Positions 1 to 8,274 of a DNA stretch of 12,018 bases are shown in pieces. Numbering within the stretch: the first letter of the stretch is position 1; the number at the start of each line of letters is the position of its first letter. Below the pieces are notes generated by a model. That model saw nothing but the letters and a program-made list of their open reading frames with translations. It was not told the origin of the DNA and searched no databases. The DNA is from Gammaproteobacteria bacterium (GTDB lineage: Bacteria > Pseudomonadota > Gammaproteobacteria > UBA11654): contig JABHDX010000149.1 in NCBI GenBank assembly GCA_018672815.1, forward strand, positions 1-12,018, given 5' to 3'. The position numbers and the translations under genes were made by a program.

Positions 1-542
1 CCATGCAAATTGACTGCCAGCGTTTTTGGTTTCCTTTGAAGCAAACATTGTGTAGCTAGTACATGAGCCACTTCTGTCGTACCAATGCCAAATGCTAGTG
101 CGCCAAAAGCTCCATGTGTGCTGGTATGACTGTCACCACAGACCATCGTCCTACCTGGCTGAGTTGCTCCCAACTCTGGCCCTATAACATGAACAATACC
201 TCTCCGATCACTATCAAAATCATAGAGTTCAATGCCAAAATCTTTACAATTCTGAATCATATCTCTAATTTGTTGTGCTGGACCTTCCTCAGCAACCACA
301 TCTAGATCCTTAAGTGACCCTATCGGAACGGTTGGTGTCGAATGATCCATCGTAGCGAGTATTTTCTTAGGGGCTCGAATTTTTAAATTATTTTCTCTTA
401 GAAGAGTAAATGCTTGTGGTGTAGTCACTTCATGGATTAGATGTAAGTCGATATATATTATTGCAGGTGTATCTTCCGTCTCTGGAACAACAACATGTTG
501 TTGCCATATTTTTTCAAATAATGTTTTACCTCTGGGCATCAT
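1..542 (-). CDS. leuC: 3-isopropylmalate dehydratase large subunit LeuC, N-terminal part
   Basis: With LeuD, LeuC isomerises 2-isopropylmalate to 3-isopropylmalate in leucine synthesis, using a [4Fe-4S] cluster in the cytoplasm. The minus frame stays open from the start to base 1, giving about 180 N-terminal residues of a protein that is normally about 470. Recognisable family segments are the opening [29 protein letters not shown], an ATMDHSTPT segment and [20 protein letters not shown], which carries the first cluster cysteine. Two ATG codons stand in tandem (540-542 and 537-539). I chose the first, and either is possible. It begins 3 bases after the ilvE stop with no clear Shine-Dalgarno of its own, so translational coupling is likely. 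The remainder, and probably leuD and leuB, lie beyond the left edge. The MDHS segment has Ser where many LeuC proteins have Asn (MDHN). Confidence 0.95.
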   Translation of the reverse strand, partial: MMPRGKTLFEKIWQQHVVVPETEDTPAIIYIDLHLIHEVTTPQAFTLLRENNLKIRAPKKILATMDHSTPTVPIGSLKDLDVVAEEGPAQQIRDMIQNCKDFGIELYDFDSDRRGIVHVIGPELGATQPGRTMVCGDSHTSTHGAFGALAFGIGTTEVAHVLATQCLLQRKPKTLAVNLH

Positions 543-545
543 TAT

Positions 546-1475
546 TTACTTAACTGAATCCAACCAACCCCATTCATCCGAAACAGTGCCATCAAACAAC
601 CCAAAAAATATTTTTTGTATTTGATCAGTGAGTGGTCCTTTAGCTCCATTTCCAACTGTCAATCTATCAACACTCTTAATGGGAGTAATTTCTGCAGCTG
701 TACCTGTAAAGAATAGTTCATCCGCAAGATAAAGCTCTTCTCTAGTAATTCTGCGTTCAATACACTCTATATTTAAATATTTTGCTATCTGTATAACAGA
801 ATCCCTCGTGATACCATCAAGAATTGATGAACTGAGAGGAGGGGTGATAAGGGTACTGTTCTTTACCATAAATATGTTTTCTCCTGACCCTTCACTGACG
901 AAACCATCTGAATCAAGACAAATCCCTTCATCATAACCATTTTCTTTAGCCTCGATTGCAACCAGTGTTCCAGATAAGTAATTTCCTGAAGCTTTTGCCA
1001 TGACTGGTATAGTATTGGGAGCATTTCTATTCCATGAAGAAACACCAACATCAACTCCATTTTCAAGAGCGTCTGCTCCGAGCAATGTCCCCCATTCCCA
1101 AGCAGCAACTACAAGTTCTACATCATCATCTTTTGATGCATGGAGACCAAGATCATTATACCCTCTGAAAGCAATAGGTCTTATATATGCACCAGTATTC
1201 AATTCATTCGTTGTAATTATGGTTTTACAAGCTTCCATTATCTCTTGTTGGCTATAGGCAATATTCATTCGGTAGATTTTTGCAGAATTGAATAGTCTTT
1301 TAATATGCTCATCAAGTCTGAATATTTTTGTGCCATTATTTGTAGAATAGGCTCTTATACCTTCAAAAACTGCTGATCCATAATGCAATGCATAGCTTAA
1401 GACATGAATCTGTGCAGATTCCCAAGGAACAAGTTCTCCATTGAACCATATATTTTTTGTTGGTTTTAATGCCAT
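546..1475 (-). CDS. ilvE: Branched-chain amino acid aminotransferase
   Basis: A PLP-dependent fold-type IV (class IV) aminotransferase that interconverts leucine, isoleucine and valine with their 2-oxo acids. It performs the last step of the pathway whose other enzymes are encoded beside it. Its 309 residues match the usual IlvE length. The catalytic Schiff-base lysine is K161 in MAKASGNYL. The downstream SEGSGENIF (194-202) and GITRDSVI (221-228) are the family's cofactor-phosphate and carboxylate-binding segments. HYGSAVFEGIRAY (31-43) is the usual N-terminal motif. The start lies 9 bases after the leuA TAG stop. The TAGG of that stop region can serve as a weak ribosome binding site. It lies in the ilvC-leuA-ilvE-leuC operon and is presumably controlled by the attenuator ahead of ilvC. 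Confidence 0.97.
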   Translation of the reverse strand: MALKPTKNIWFNGELVPWESAQIHVLSYALHYGSAVFEGIRAYSTNNGTKIFRLDEHIKRLFNSAKIYRMNIAYSQQEIMEACKTIITTNELNTGAYIRPIAFRGYNDLGLHASKDDDVELVVAAWEWGTLLGADALENGVDVGVSSWNRNAPNTIPVMAKASGNYLSGTLVAIEAKENGYDEGICLDSDGFVSEGSGENIFMVKNSTLITPPLSSSILDGITRDSVIQIAKYLNIECIERRITREELYLADELFFTGTAAEITPIKSVDRLTVGNGAKGPLTDQIQKIFFGLFDGTVSDEWGWLDSVK

Positions 1476-1484
1476 AAATTTTAC

Positions 1485-3017
1485 CTAATTATTCTTATTT
1501 CGATCAATTCTATTAATAACCTCTAGATAGGCTAACGCTCCAGATTCTATTATATCAGTGCTAATTCCATGCCCACGATAATCTTGTCCTTCATAATTCA
1601 CTGTGACTGTAACCTCACCTTGTGCATCTTCCCCCATACTAACGCTGTGAATTTCAAAATTTATAAGTTTTGGATTATATCCTGTAATATTTTCAATAGC
1701 TTTAAAAACTGATTCAATTGGTCCGTTTTTTGATGAGATACTTTCTTTAGTATCCTCAATTGCCCCATTTCTATTTTTTAATTTAACTGTAGCCTGGGCA
1801 CCCCATGATGATCCAGAAGATGTTTCTAGATCGACTAACTCCCATGTGCTTTTATCAACTGTTTTTGTATTAAGTACAATGGCTTCAATATCACTGTCAA
1901 AAATATCCTTTTTTCTATCAGCGAGTTTTTTAAATTCTTTGAATGCTGGATTGATTTTTTTCTCCTCTAGTTCAAAGCCGAGTTCTTTTACACGATCTAA
2001 AAAAGCATGTCTACCACTGTGCTTGCCTAAAACTAAATTTGATCTCGCTATTCCCACATCTTGCGGTTTCATAATTTCATATGTTGAAGAGTGTCGAAGC
2101 ATTCCATGCTGATGTATTCCTGCCTCATGTGCAAAAGCATTATCTCCTACAATGGCTTTGTTTCTTGGAACATGCATTCCTGTTATGGATGAAACAAGTC
2201 TGCTAGTTGGATACAACTTCGTGGTATCAATCGATGTTTGAAAATCAAAATATTCTTTTCTAGTTTTGATTGCCATTGTAATTTCTTCCAAAGAGGTATT
2301 GCCCGCTCTCTCACCAATTCCATTTATAGTACATTCAACCTGTCTGGCTCCTGATTCTAATGCAGCTAGACTATTTGCAACAGACAACCCAAGATCATCA
2401 TGGCAATGGACACTAAATATTACTTTGTCACTATTTTGGCAGTTAGTCATAAGATGTTGAAACAGTTCTCCAAATTCATAAGGAATTGTATAACCCACTG
2501 TATCAGGTACATTTATAGTTGTTGCTCCAGCATCTATTGCTGCATTAACCACTTCTGTCAAAAAGTCATGATCAGTTCTTGATGCATCTTCAGGTGAAAA
2601 TTCAACATCATCACAAAAAGACTTTGCCATTTTTACGCCTTCAAAAGCAGCCTTAAGAACTTCTTCTTTTGCCATATTGAGTTTATGCTCTAAATGTATT
2701 TCACTGGTTGCAACAAAAACATGGATACGTTTTTTAGTAGCAGGCTCTAAAGCCAATGATGCTTGCTCAATATCTCTTTCATTACATCGGGCCAATGTAC
2801 AGATGGTTGGTCCATTAATTTCCGAAGCTATAGCCTTTACAGAGTCAAAATCACCAGGAGAGGCTGCTGCAAATCCTGCTTCAATAACATCAACATTGAG
2901 TTCTTTGAGTGCATGAGCAATCTTTAATTTTTCGCCCAAAGTCATACTGCATCCCGGAGCTTGTTCTCCGTCTCTGAGCGTGGTATCAAATATTATTACT
3001 TTATTGTCTTGATTCAT
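1485..3017 (-). CDS. leuA: 2-isopropylmalate synthase
   Basis: Condenses acetyl-CoA with 2-oxoisovalerate, the first committed step of leucine synthesis. Its 510 residues are typical of the bacterial LeuA group. The N-terminal catalytic TIM barrel (about 5-270) opens with FDTTLRDGEQAPG. D11, H204 and H206 (HCHDDLG) and N240 (ERAGNTSLEE) correspond to the divalent-metal ligands, and R15/D16 to catalytic residues. A linker with HEAGIHQHG (297-305) and GKHSGRHAF (331-339) follows. The C-terminal region (about 390-500) corresponds to the LeuA regulatory dimer domain, where leucine feedback acts in this family. The start lies 41 bases after the ilvC stop, with a GAGA ribosome binding site ahead of the ATG. 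It shares a strand and probably a transcript with ilvC. Confidence 0.97.
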   Translation of the reverse strand: MNQDNKVIIFDTTLRDGEQAPGCSMTLGEKLKIAHALKELNVDVIEAGFAAASPGDFDSVKAIASEINGPTICTLARCNERDIEQASLALEPATKKRIHVFVATSEIHLEHKLNMAKEEVLKAAFEGVKMAKSFCDDVEFSPEDASRTDHDFLTEVVNAAIDAGATTINVPDTVGYTIPYEFGELFQHLMTNCQNSDKVIFSVHCHDDLGLSVANSLAALESGARQVECTINGIGERAGNTSLEEITMAIKTRKEYFDFQTSIDTTKLYPTSRLVSSITGMHVPRNKAIVGDNAFAHEAGIHQHGMLRHSSTYEIMKPQDVGIARSNLVLGKHSGRHAFLDRVKELGFELEEKKINPAFKEFKKLADRKKDIFDSDIEAIVLNTKTVDKSTWELVDLETSSGSSWGAQATVKLKNRNGAIEDTKESISSKNGPIESVFKAIENITGYNPKLINFEIHSVSMGEDAQGEVTVTVNYEGQDYRGHGISTDIIESGALAYLEVINRIDRNKNN

Positions 3018-3058
3018 TGTTTTTATCTCTCAAAAACTTACCCTTTATATCTGTGTAT

Positions 3059-4169
<1,111 letters not shown>

Positions 4170-4184
<15 letters not shown>

Positions 4185-4274
4185 ATAGCTTGGTAAAATT
4201 AGCAGTAATAACCCAAGCAAAGTAATACTTTCTGAGTTTAAATCAATTAATATTTTTTTATAATTAAGTTTCAT
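4170..4274 (-). CDS. Leucine/isoleucine-rich leader peptide of the ilvC operon
   Basis: A 34-codon ORF ending in TAA, 79 bases before the ilvC start. It contains 10 Leu and 5 Ile codons and no Val. Eight of the Leu codons lie in the core SITLLGLLLLILP, where the run TTA TTA CTG CTA ATT TTA is the obvious control region. The ORF ends 26 bases before the 5' arm of the attenuator terminator. The frame extends upstream to another ATG at 4289 (39 codons). Neither ATG has a Shine-Dalgarno, and the best promoter would start transcription near 4274, so I chose the second ATG. By analogy with the LeuL/IlvL leaders of enterobacteria, it should sense charged Leu-tRNA (and perhaps Ile-tRNA) by ribosome stalling. 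The alternative, a small hydrophobic membrane protein, is less likely given the surrounding RNA structures. Confidence 0.8.
4188..4218 (-). promoter_or_regulatory. Hairpin spanning the leader's Leu codons (possible pause stem)
   Basis: On the minus strand GCTTGG (4218-4213) is the exact complement of CCAAGC (4193-4188). The 19-base loop contains the main Leu codon run. In a classical attenuator this would correspond to the 1:2 stem, which pauses polymerase until a ribosome arrives. It does not overlap the GGGGC antiterminator arm, so it would not by itself prevent antitermination. A 6-bp stem with a large loop is modest evidence. Confidence 0.45.
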
Positions 4275-4280
4275 GCAGCA

Positions 4281-4310
4281 ATTATTCATCTTAAGACTTT
4301 ATCTTGTCAA
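4281..4310 (-). promoter_or_regulatory. Sigma-70-type promoter of the ilvC operon
   Basis: On the minus strand a perfect -35 TTGACA (4310-4305) is followed after 18 bases by AATAAT (4286-4281), close to the TATAAT -10 consensus. The expected start of transcription is about 4275-4273, at the second ATG of the leader ORF. A second, weaker AT-rich candidate lies upstream (TATAAC at 4335-4330) without a well-spaced -35. The -10 overlaps the first leader ATG region (4289-4287), so that ATG would not be transcribed from this promoter. Confidence 0.65.
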
Positions 4311-4410
4311 CAATTATTCTTGAATAATGGTTATATATATATGCAAAAAAGTAAAATAATTTGTTAAATTACTCAAAATAGTTGGAAAAATATTTGTAGA
4401 ATTATACGCA

Positions 4411-4440
4411 TTTACAGTTGGAGTATTTATTCATTATGAT
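4411..4440 (+). promoter_or_regulatory. Possible distal promoter of the TonB-system operon
   Basis: TTTACA (4411-4416) and TATGAT (4435-4440) are separated by 18 bases. Both resemble sigma-70 hexamers. It would give a 5' leader of about 60 bases. The region is AT-rich, so chance matches are common. Confidence 0.35.
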
Positions 4441-4453
4441 ATGATCAACTACT

Positions 4454-4482
4454 TTGGTAAGACAGATATCTTGCCGTATTAT
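4454..4482 (+). promoter_or_regulatory. Probable proximal promoter of the TonB-system operon
   Basis: TTGGTA (4454-4459) and TATTAT (4477-4482) are separated by exactly 17 bases. The start would be near 4489, leaving a short leader with GAGGG (4496-4500) placed 5 bases before the ATG at 4506. I could not identify a convincing operator, including a Fur box, in the region. Confidence 0.5.
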
Positions 4483-4505
4483 ATAAAAATCATTCGAGGG
4501 TACAT

Positions 4506-5279
4506 ATGAAACATTTTCATAGATTAACGACAAATATAGTAATCATTAGTTTTATGCTAATTGCTATACCTATGATTCTTCCAGCTCAAACATTGAGTCA
4601 AGTTCTAAATGGTCAAACAGAAAGAACATTATTGGCTCAAGAATCACAACAAAGAGTTGATACAGTTGTAGAACAAACAAGAAAAATGGAAGATAAATAC
4701 AGAGCCACTCTTAAAGAAATTGATGGCTTGCAAATCTATAATAGACTTCTAGAACTTCAAATAGAAAATCAAGCAAGAGTTAAGGTTGATCTCGAAAAGT
4801 CGATTGTTGTAGCTTCACAGATCAATCGCCAAATTGTACCTACAATGACAAAAATGATTGAGTCATTGGATCAATTTGTATCACTAGATGTTCCTTTTCT
4901 TCTGGAAGAGAGAACTAATAGAGTTTCAAGTCTAAAAGAGATTATGGAAAGACAAGATGTAACGGTTGCTGAAAAGTTCAGAAAAGTTTCTGAAGCCTAT
5001 CAAATAGAGAATGACTATGGAAAAACAATTGAAACCTATAAGGATACTTTAGAAGTTGATGGTCAAACTTTAGAATTGGATTTTCTTAGAGTTGGCAGAA
5101 TTTCATTCATGTATCAATCCATTGATGGAAAAACATCGGGTGTTTGGAACCAAAGAACAAAACAATGGGAAGATGCAGATTCACATCGTAATCAAATTAA
5201 AATGGGCCTAAGTATAGCTAAGAAGCAGATCGCTCCAGACTTAGTTATCCTTCCTGTAGATTCAGCGGAGACAATATAA
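4506..5279 (+). CDS. DUF3450 periplasmic coiled-coil protein of the TonB2 system
   Basis: A 257-residue protein of the DUF3450 family, which commonly precedes ttpC/exbB in gammaproteobacterial TonB2 loci. Residues 1-28 form an N-terminal signal peptide (hydrophobic 11-26, likely cleavage after the PAQ region). A long charged and glutamine-rich helical segment (about 35-110), predicted coiled coil, follows. Conserved-looking blocks are FLLEERTNR (131-139), LRVGRISFMYQS (194-205) and MGLSIAKKQIAPDLVILPV (233-251), which I associate with this family. The biochemical role is not established. Its place suggests a periplasmic partner of TtpC, whose N-terminal half is also periplasmic and helical. 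It is the first gene of the operon, has a good GAGGG ribosome binding site, and its TAA stop overlaps the next ATG by one base (TAATG). Confidence 0.88.
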   Translation: MKHFHRLTTNIVIISFMLIAIPMILPAQTLSQVLNGQTERTLLAQESQQRVDTVVEQTRKMEDKYRATLKEIDGLQIYNRLLELQIENQARVKVDLEKSIVVASQINRQIVPTMTKMIESLDQFVSLDVPFLLEERTNRVSSLKEIMERQDVTVAEKFRKVSEAYQIENDYGKTIETYKDTLEVDGQTLELDFLRVGRISFMYQSIDGKTSGVWNQRTKQWEDADSHRNQIKMGLSIAKKQIAPDLVILPVDSAETI

Positions 5280-6640
5280 TGAAAAATTTTAAAATAATTG
5301 TAGCCTTAATATCCTTAATCTCTCTTCCAGTCTTTTCACAACAAGCTGCCACTACTGTTGATCAATTACTCGATAGGGTTCAACAAGGCAAAATTAATGA
5401 TAATAAAGAAAACAAACAAAGAGAAAATGAGTTTAGACAAAAAAGAAATCAACAAGAACAGTTATTAGCTGACTCTGAGACTACTAAAATAAACGAGGAA
5501 AATAGAAGTACTAGGCTCGAAGCAATCTTTGAAGAAAACGAAGCAGAGCTTAATATATTGCAAAATACCTTGAACGAAAGACTTGGAGCATTAAAAGAGC
5601 TCTTTGGTGTTATGCAACAAGTTGCTGGTGATGCAAGAACACGTTTTGAAAATTCATTAACGAATATTCAATATCCTGATAGAACTTCATTTCTTGAAGC
5701 TTTAGCTAAAAAAATTGGTAGCAATTCAAAGCTTCCATCCATTGATGAGATAGAAAGACTTTGGTTTGAATTACAGAAAGAAATGACAGAGTCAGGGAAA
5801 GTAGTTAAATTCACTGCTGATGTCATAGACACTAATGGAAGTAAAAATCCTATCGAAGTCGTTCGTGTAGGTTCTTTCAATATTGTTGCAGATGGTAAAT
5901 ATCTAAATTACTCACCAGAGACAGGAAACTTAACAGAAATTCCTAGGCAACCCGAAGGAAGAAGATTTACTTCAAGTACTTCTGATCTTTTTGATCCATC
6001 TGATGAAAAAATAGCATTTGGACTAGACCCAACACTAGGTGGCGTTTTAGGGTCATTGGTACAAAGACCTAACCTACAAGAAAGAGTGGCGCAAGGCGGA
6101 ATTGTAGGCTACTTAGTTCTACTTTTAGGTTTTTTTGGAGTCAGTATTGCTATACAAAGATTAGTAGTTCTTACTGCTGCTGATAAAAAAGTTACTGCTC
6201 AATTAGAGAGTGATGTCATTAGTGATGATAATCCTCTTGGTAGAGTTTTAGGTGTCTATGAAGAAAACAAAAATGTAGATACAGATACACTTGAGCTTAA
6301 AATGGCTGAGGCAGTATTTAAAGAAACTCCTGAACTCAATAAAGGCTTATTGATTATCAAAGTTATATCAGTAGTTGCTCCTTTAATGGGTCTATTAGGA
6401 ACAGTGACTGGAATGATAAAAACCTTCCAAGCCATAACCTTATATGGTACTGGCGATCCAAAATTAATGGCTGGTGGTATATCCCAGGCATTAGTGACTA
6501 CAGTTCTTGGTTTAGTTGTCGCAATTCCAACAACTCTTCTTCATACAATTGTTAGTGGAAGAAGCAGAAGAGTTACCCAAATTATCCAAGAACAAGGTGC
6601 AGGTATAATTGCTAGTCATTCTGAAAAACACTCAAGCTAA
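5279..6640 (+). CDS. ttpC: TtpC-like long ExbB/TolQ-family proton channel protein
   Basis: A 453-residue member of the MotA/TolQ/ExbB family with a large N-terminal extension, as in the TtpC proteins needed by the Vibrio TonB2 system. Residues 1-20 look like a signal peptide ending PVFS. Residues 25-120 are strongly charged, Gln/Glu/Asn-rich and likely coiled coil, and 120-270 form a further periplasmic region. Membrane segments fall at about 274-298, 357-382 and 402-427. The family core includes APLMGLLGTVTGMIKTFQAI (367-386) and GISQALVTTVLGLVVAIPTT (400-419). It should sit in the inner membrane and help couple the proton gradient to TonB2, together with the separate short ExbB downstream. 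The start is translationally coupled to the DUF3450 gene by a 1-base overlap. Confidence 0.93.
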   Translation: MKNFKIIVALISLISLPVFSQQAATTVDQLLDRVQQGKINDNKENKQRENEFRQKRNQQEQLLADSETTKINEENRSTRLEAIFEENEAELNILQNTLNERLGALKELFGVMQQVAGDARTRFENSLTNIQYPDRTSFLEALAKKIGSNSKLPSIDEIERLWFELQKEMTESGKVVKFTADVIDTNGSKNPIEVVRVGSFNIVADGKYLNYSPETGNLTEIPRQPEGRRFTSSTSDLFDPSDEKIAFGLDPTLGGVLGSLVQRPNLQERVAQGGIVGYLVLLLGFFGVSIAIQRLVVLTAADKKVTAQLESDVISDDNPLGRVLGVYEENKNVDTDTLELKMAEAVFKETPELNKGLLIIKVISVVAPLMGLLGTVTGMIKTFQAITLYGTGDPKLMAGGISQALVTTVLGLVVAIPTTLLHTIVSGRSRRVTQIIQEQGAGIIASHSEKHSS

Positions 6641-6664
6641 AAAAGTAAATAGCAAAGTATATTT

Positions 6665-7183
6665 ATGAATGAAACATTTATAGCTGTTAGAGACTTTCTA
6701 GAAATGGGTGGTCAGGTTCTCAATGTGATTGCTGTTGTAATTTTCCTTATGTGGATGCTTATACTGGAGAGAATTGCATATTTTCAGTCGGAACTTAAAA
6801 CGCTTAAAACTGCTATACAGGCTAAGTGGAATGCTAGATCTGATAAAAAATCTTGGGCCTCAGAAGCACTAAGGGAAAAGCTTATTTCTGAATTTAATAT
6901 GTCAGCAAATCAATACTTACCAATTATTAAAACCTTGGTTGCTCTTTGTCCATTGCTTGGATTAATGGGAACAGTCACAGGAATGATTGAAGTGTTTGAT
7001 GTAATGGCAGTATCTGGCTCTGGTAATGCACGTTCAATGGCTTCTGGTGTATCAAAAGCGACCATACCTACCATGGCAGGCATGGTTGGTGCACTGTCTG
7101 GAGTTTTTCTTGCCACACTGCTTACACAAAAAGTAACTACTGAAGTTGACAATTTAGAAGAACAATTGAGTCAAGACGATTAA
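6665..7183 (+). CDS. exbB: ExbB2, short MotA/TolQ/ExbB proton channel protein
   Basis: A 172-residue ExbB of the TonB2 type, forming the inner-membrane proton channel with ExbD. There are three membrane segments, at about 16-38, 85-110 and 132-155. The motif LCPLLGLMGTVTGMIEVFDV (93-112) and the stretch SMASGVSKATIPTMAGMVGA are the family's channel-forming segments. A cytoplasmic loop of about 45 residues separates the first two segments, shorter than in classical E. coli ExbB (about 244 residues). It follows ttpC by 24 bases with only a poor ribosome binding site, so expression may depend on upstream translation. Presence of both a long and a short ExbB homologue in one operon is the usual TonB2 arrangement. 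Confidence 0.95.
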   Translation: MNETFIAVRDFLEMGGQVLNVIAVVIFLMWMLILERIAYFQSELKTLKTAIQAKWNARSDKKSWASEALREKLISEFNMSANQYLPIIKTLVALCPLLGLMGTVTGMIEVFDVMAVSGSGNARSMASGVSKATIPTMAGMVGALSGVFLATLLTQKVTTEVDNLEEQLSQDD

Positions 7184-7205
7184 GATAGATAGAGGATAAC
7201 TTATT

Positions 7206-7613
7206 ATGAGAAAAAATTTATTTCAAGCAGCTCCAGAAGAAGAAGCTGAAATTAACTTAACACCAATGCTGGATGTGGTATTTATCATGCTCATATTTTT
7301 CATTGTGACAGCCTCGTTTGTTAAAGAGTCAGGTTTGGACGTGAACAGACCTGATGCTCCAACTGCTGTTAAAAAAGAGAATGCCAATATTCTTGTAGCC
7401 ATTGGTTCTAATAATGAAATCTGGATTAACCGAAGAAGAATAGATCCACGTGCTGTAAGAGCAAATATAGAAAGAATGCATGCAGAAAATCCTGAAGGCT
7501 CTGTAATTATCCAAGCGGATAAAAAAGCATTCACAGAAACACTAGTAACGGTTATGGATGCAGCAAGACAAGCAGGTGTTTTTAATGTCTCAATTGCTGC
7601 AGAAGAAGGCTAA
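7206..7613 (+). CDS. exbD: ExbD2, TonB-system energiser subunit
   Basis: A 135-residue ExbD/TolR-family protein. It has a short cytoplasmic N-terminus, one membrane helix (about 22-38) and a periplasmic domain of about 95 residues. The motif INLTPMLDVVFIMLIFFIV contains D23, equivalent to the essential proton-carrying aspartate (Asp25) of E. coli ExbD. The periplasmic part reads as the usual TolR-like fold, including SVIIQADKKAFTETLVTVMD. A GAGGAT ribosome binding site lies 8 bases before the ATG. It is 22 bases from exbB and 12 bases from tonB. Confidence 0.96.
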   Translation: MRKNLFQAAPEEEAEINLTPMLDVVFIMLIFFIVTASFVKESGLDVNRPDAPTAVKKENANILVAIGSNNEIWINRRRIDPRAVRANIERMHAENPEGSVIIQADKKAFTETLVTVMDAARQAGVFNVSIAAEEG

Positions 7614-7625
7614 AGAAAAAGAAAT

Positions 7626-8273
7626 ATGTCTGAAGGAATAGAGCAAATCAAAAATAATCTGGATCTAGATAATCCACTAAAAAGGATTGTTCTCGCAGGC
7701 TTTATTTCTGTTTTCACAACTTTTGCTATCCTTTGGGTAATGCAAATATTAATTGCAACTGGTGAAGACTCTATTACCAAGAAAAATGATCTACGCTTTG
7801 TTGATTTTGTCAGAGTAAAAAAAGATGAATCATTGGATACAAAAACTGCAAAACCAAAAAAACCACCCGAACCAGAAGAGCCTCCACCAGACACACCACA
7901 ACAACTGGATGACATAGATACATCTGCAGAAACAGTTAATATTGGCTCAGTAGACACAGGTGTTGGTGTTGGTGCAGGAATAGGTGGGTTCAATGCAGGA
8001 GAGGGGGAATACCTACCAATTGTGAAAGTAGCACCCATTTACCCAAACAGAGCCCTCTCAAGAGGCATAGAAGGTTGGTGTATTATTGAATACACAGTAA
8101 CAAGGAATGGAACCACAAAAGGTGGAAAAGTAGTTGAATGTACCAGCAGCTTGTTCGCTAATGCCTCAGTAAAAGCAACAGCTAAATTTAAATACAAGCC
8201 TCGAGTCATTAATGGAACGCCCATCGATGTTCCAGGTGTACAACATAAAATTACATTTGAGTTAGAAAAATAG
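7626..8273 (+). CDS. tonB: TonB2, energy-transducing protein
   Basis: A 215-residue TonB-family protein that passes energy from the ExbB/ExbD complex to outer-membrane receptors. It has a short cytoplasmic N-terminus (1-19), one membrane anchor (about 20-43), a charged and proline-rich linker including KPKKPPEPEEPPP (76-88), a glycine-rich stretch (107-126) and a C-terminal domain (about 130-215). The C-terminal domain starts with the conserved APIYPNRA (136-143) and ends PGVQHKITFELE. The linker is short compared with classical TonB, as is usual for TonB2 types. C152 and C172 in the C-terminal domain might form a disulfide. The stop is separated from the TPR gene by a single base. Confidence 0.95.
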   Translation: MSEGIEQIKNNLDLDNPLKRIVLAGFISVFTTFAILWVMQILIATGEDSITKKNDLRFVDFVRVKKDESLDTKTAKPKKPPEPEEPPPDTPQQLDDIDTSAETVNIGSVDTGVGVGAGIGGFNAGEGEYLPIVKVAPIYPNRALSRGIEGWCIIEYTVTRNGTTKGGKVVECTSSLFANASVKATAKFKYKPRVINGTPIDVPGVQHKITFELEK

Positions 8274-8274
8274 T

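Noticed and set aside
114..305. A 63-codon plus-strand ORF at the left edge
   Set aside because: It is antisense to leuC, whose protein sequence is recognisable throughout this stretch.
863..1108. An 81-codon minus-strand ORF inside ilvE
   Set aside because: It lies in another frame of a confidently identified IlvE and contains no recognisable features.
4420..4445. Fur-box-like sequence around TTCATTATGATATGATC upstream of the TonB operon
   Set aside because: Alignment with the 19-base Fur consensus gives only about half matches in either orientation, which is expected by chance in such AT-rich DNA.
7223..7534. A 103-codon minus-strand ORF opposite exbD
   Set aside because: It overlaps the clear ExbD gene fully, shows no recognisable domain and has no initiation signal.
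7610..8038. A 142-codon minus-strand ORF opposite tonB
   Set aside because: It is a shadow of the tonB reading frame. Its Ser/Pro/Gly-rich product mirrors the proline- and glycine-rich linker, it has no ribosome binding site, and tonB itself is certain.
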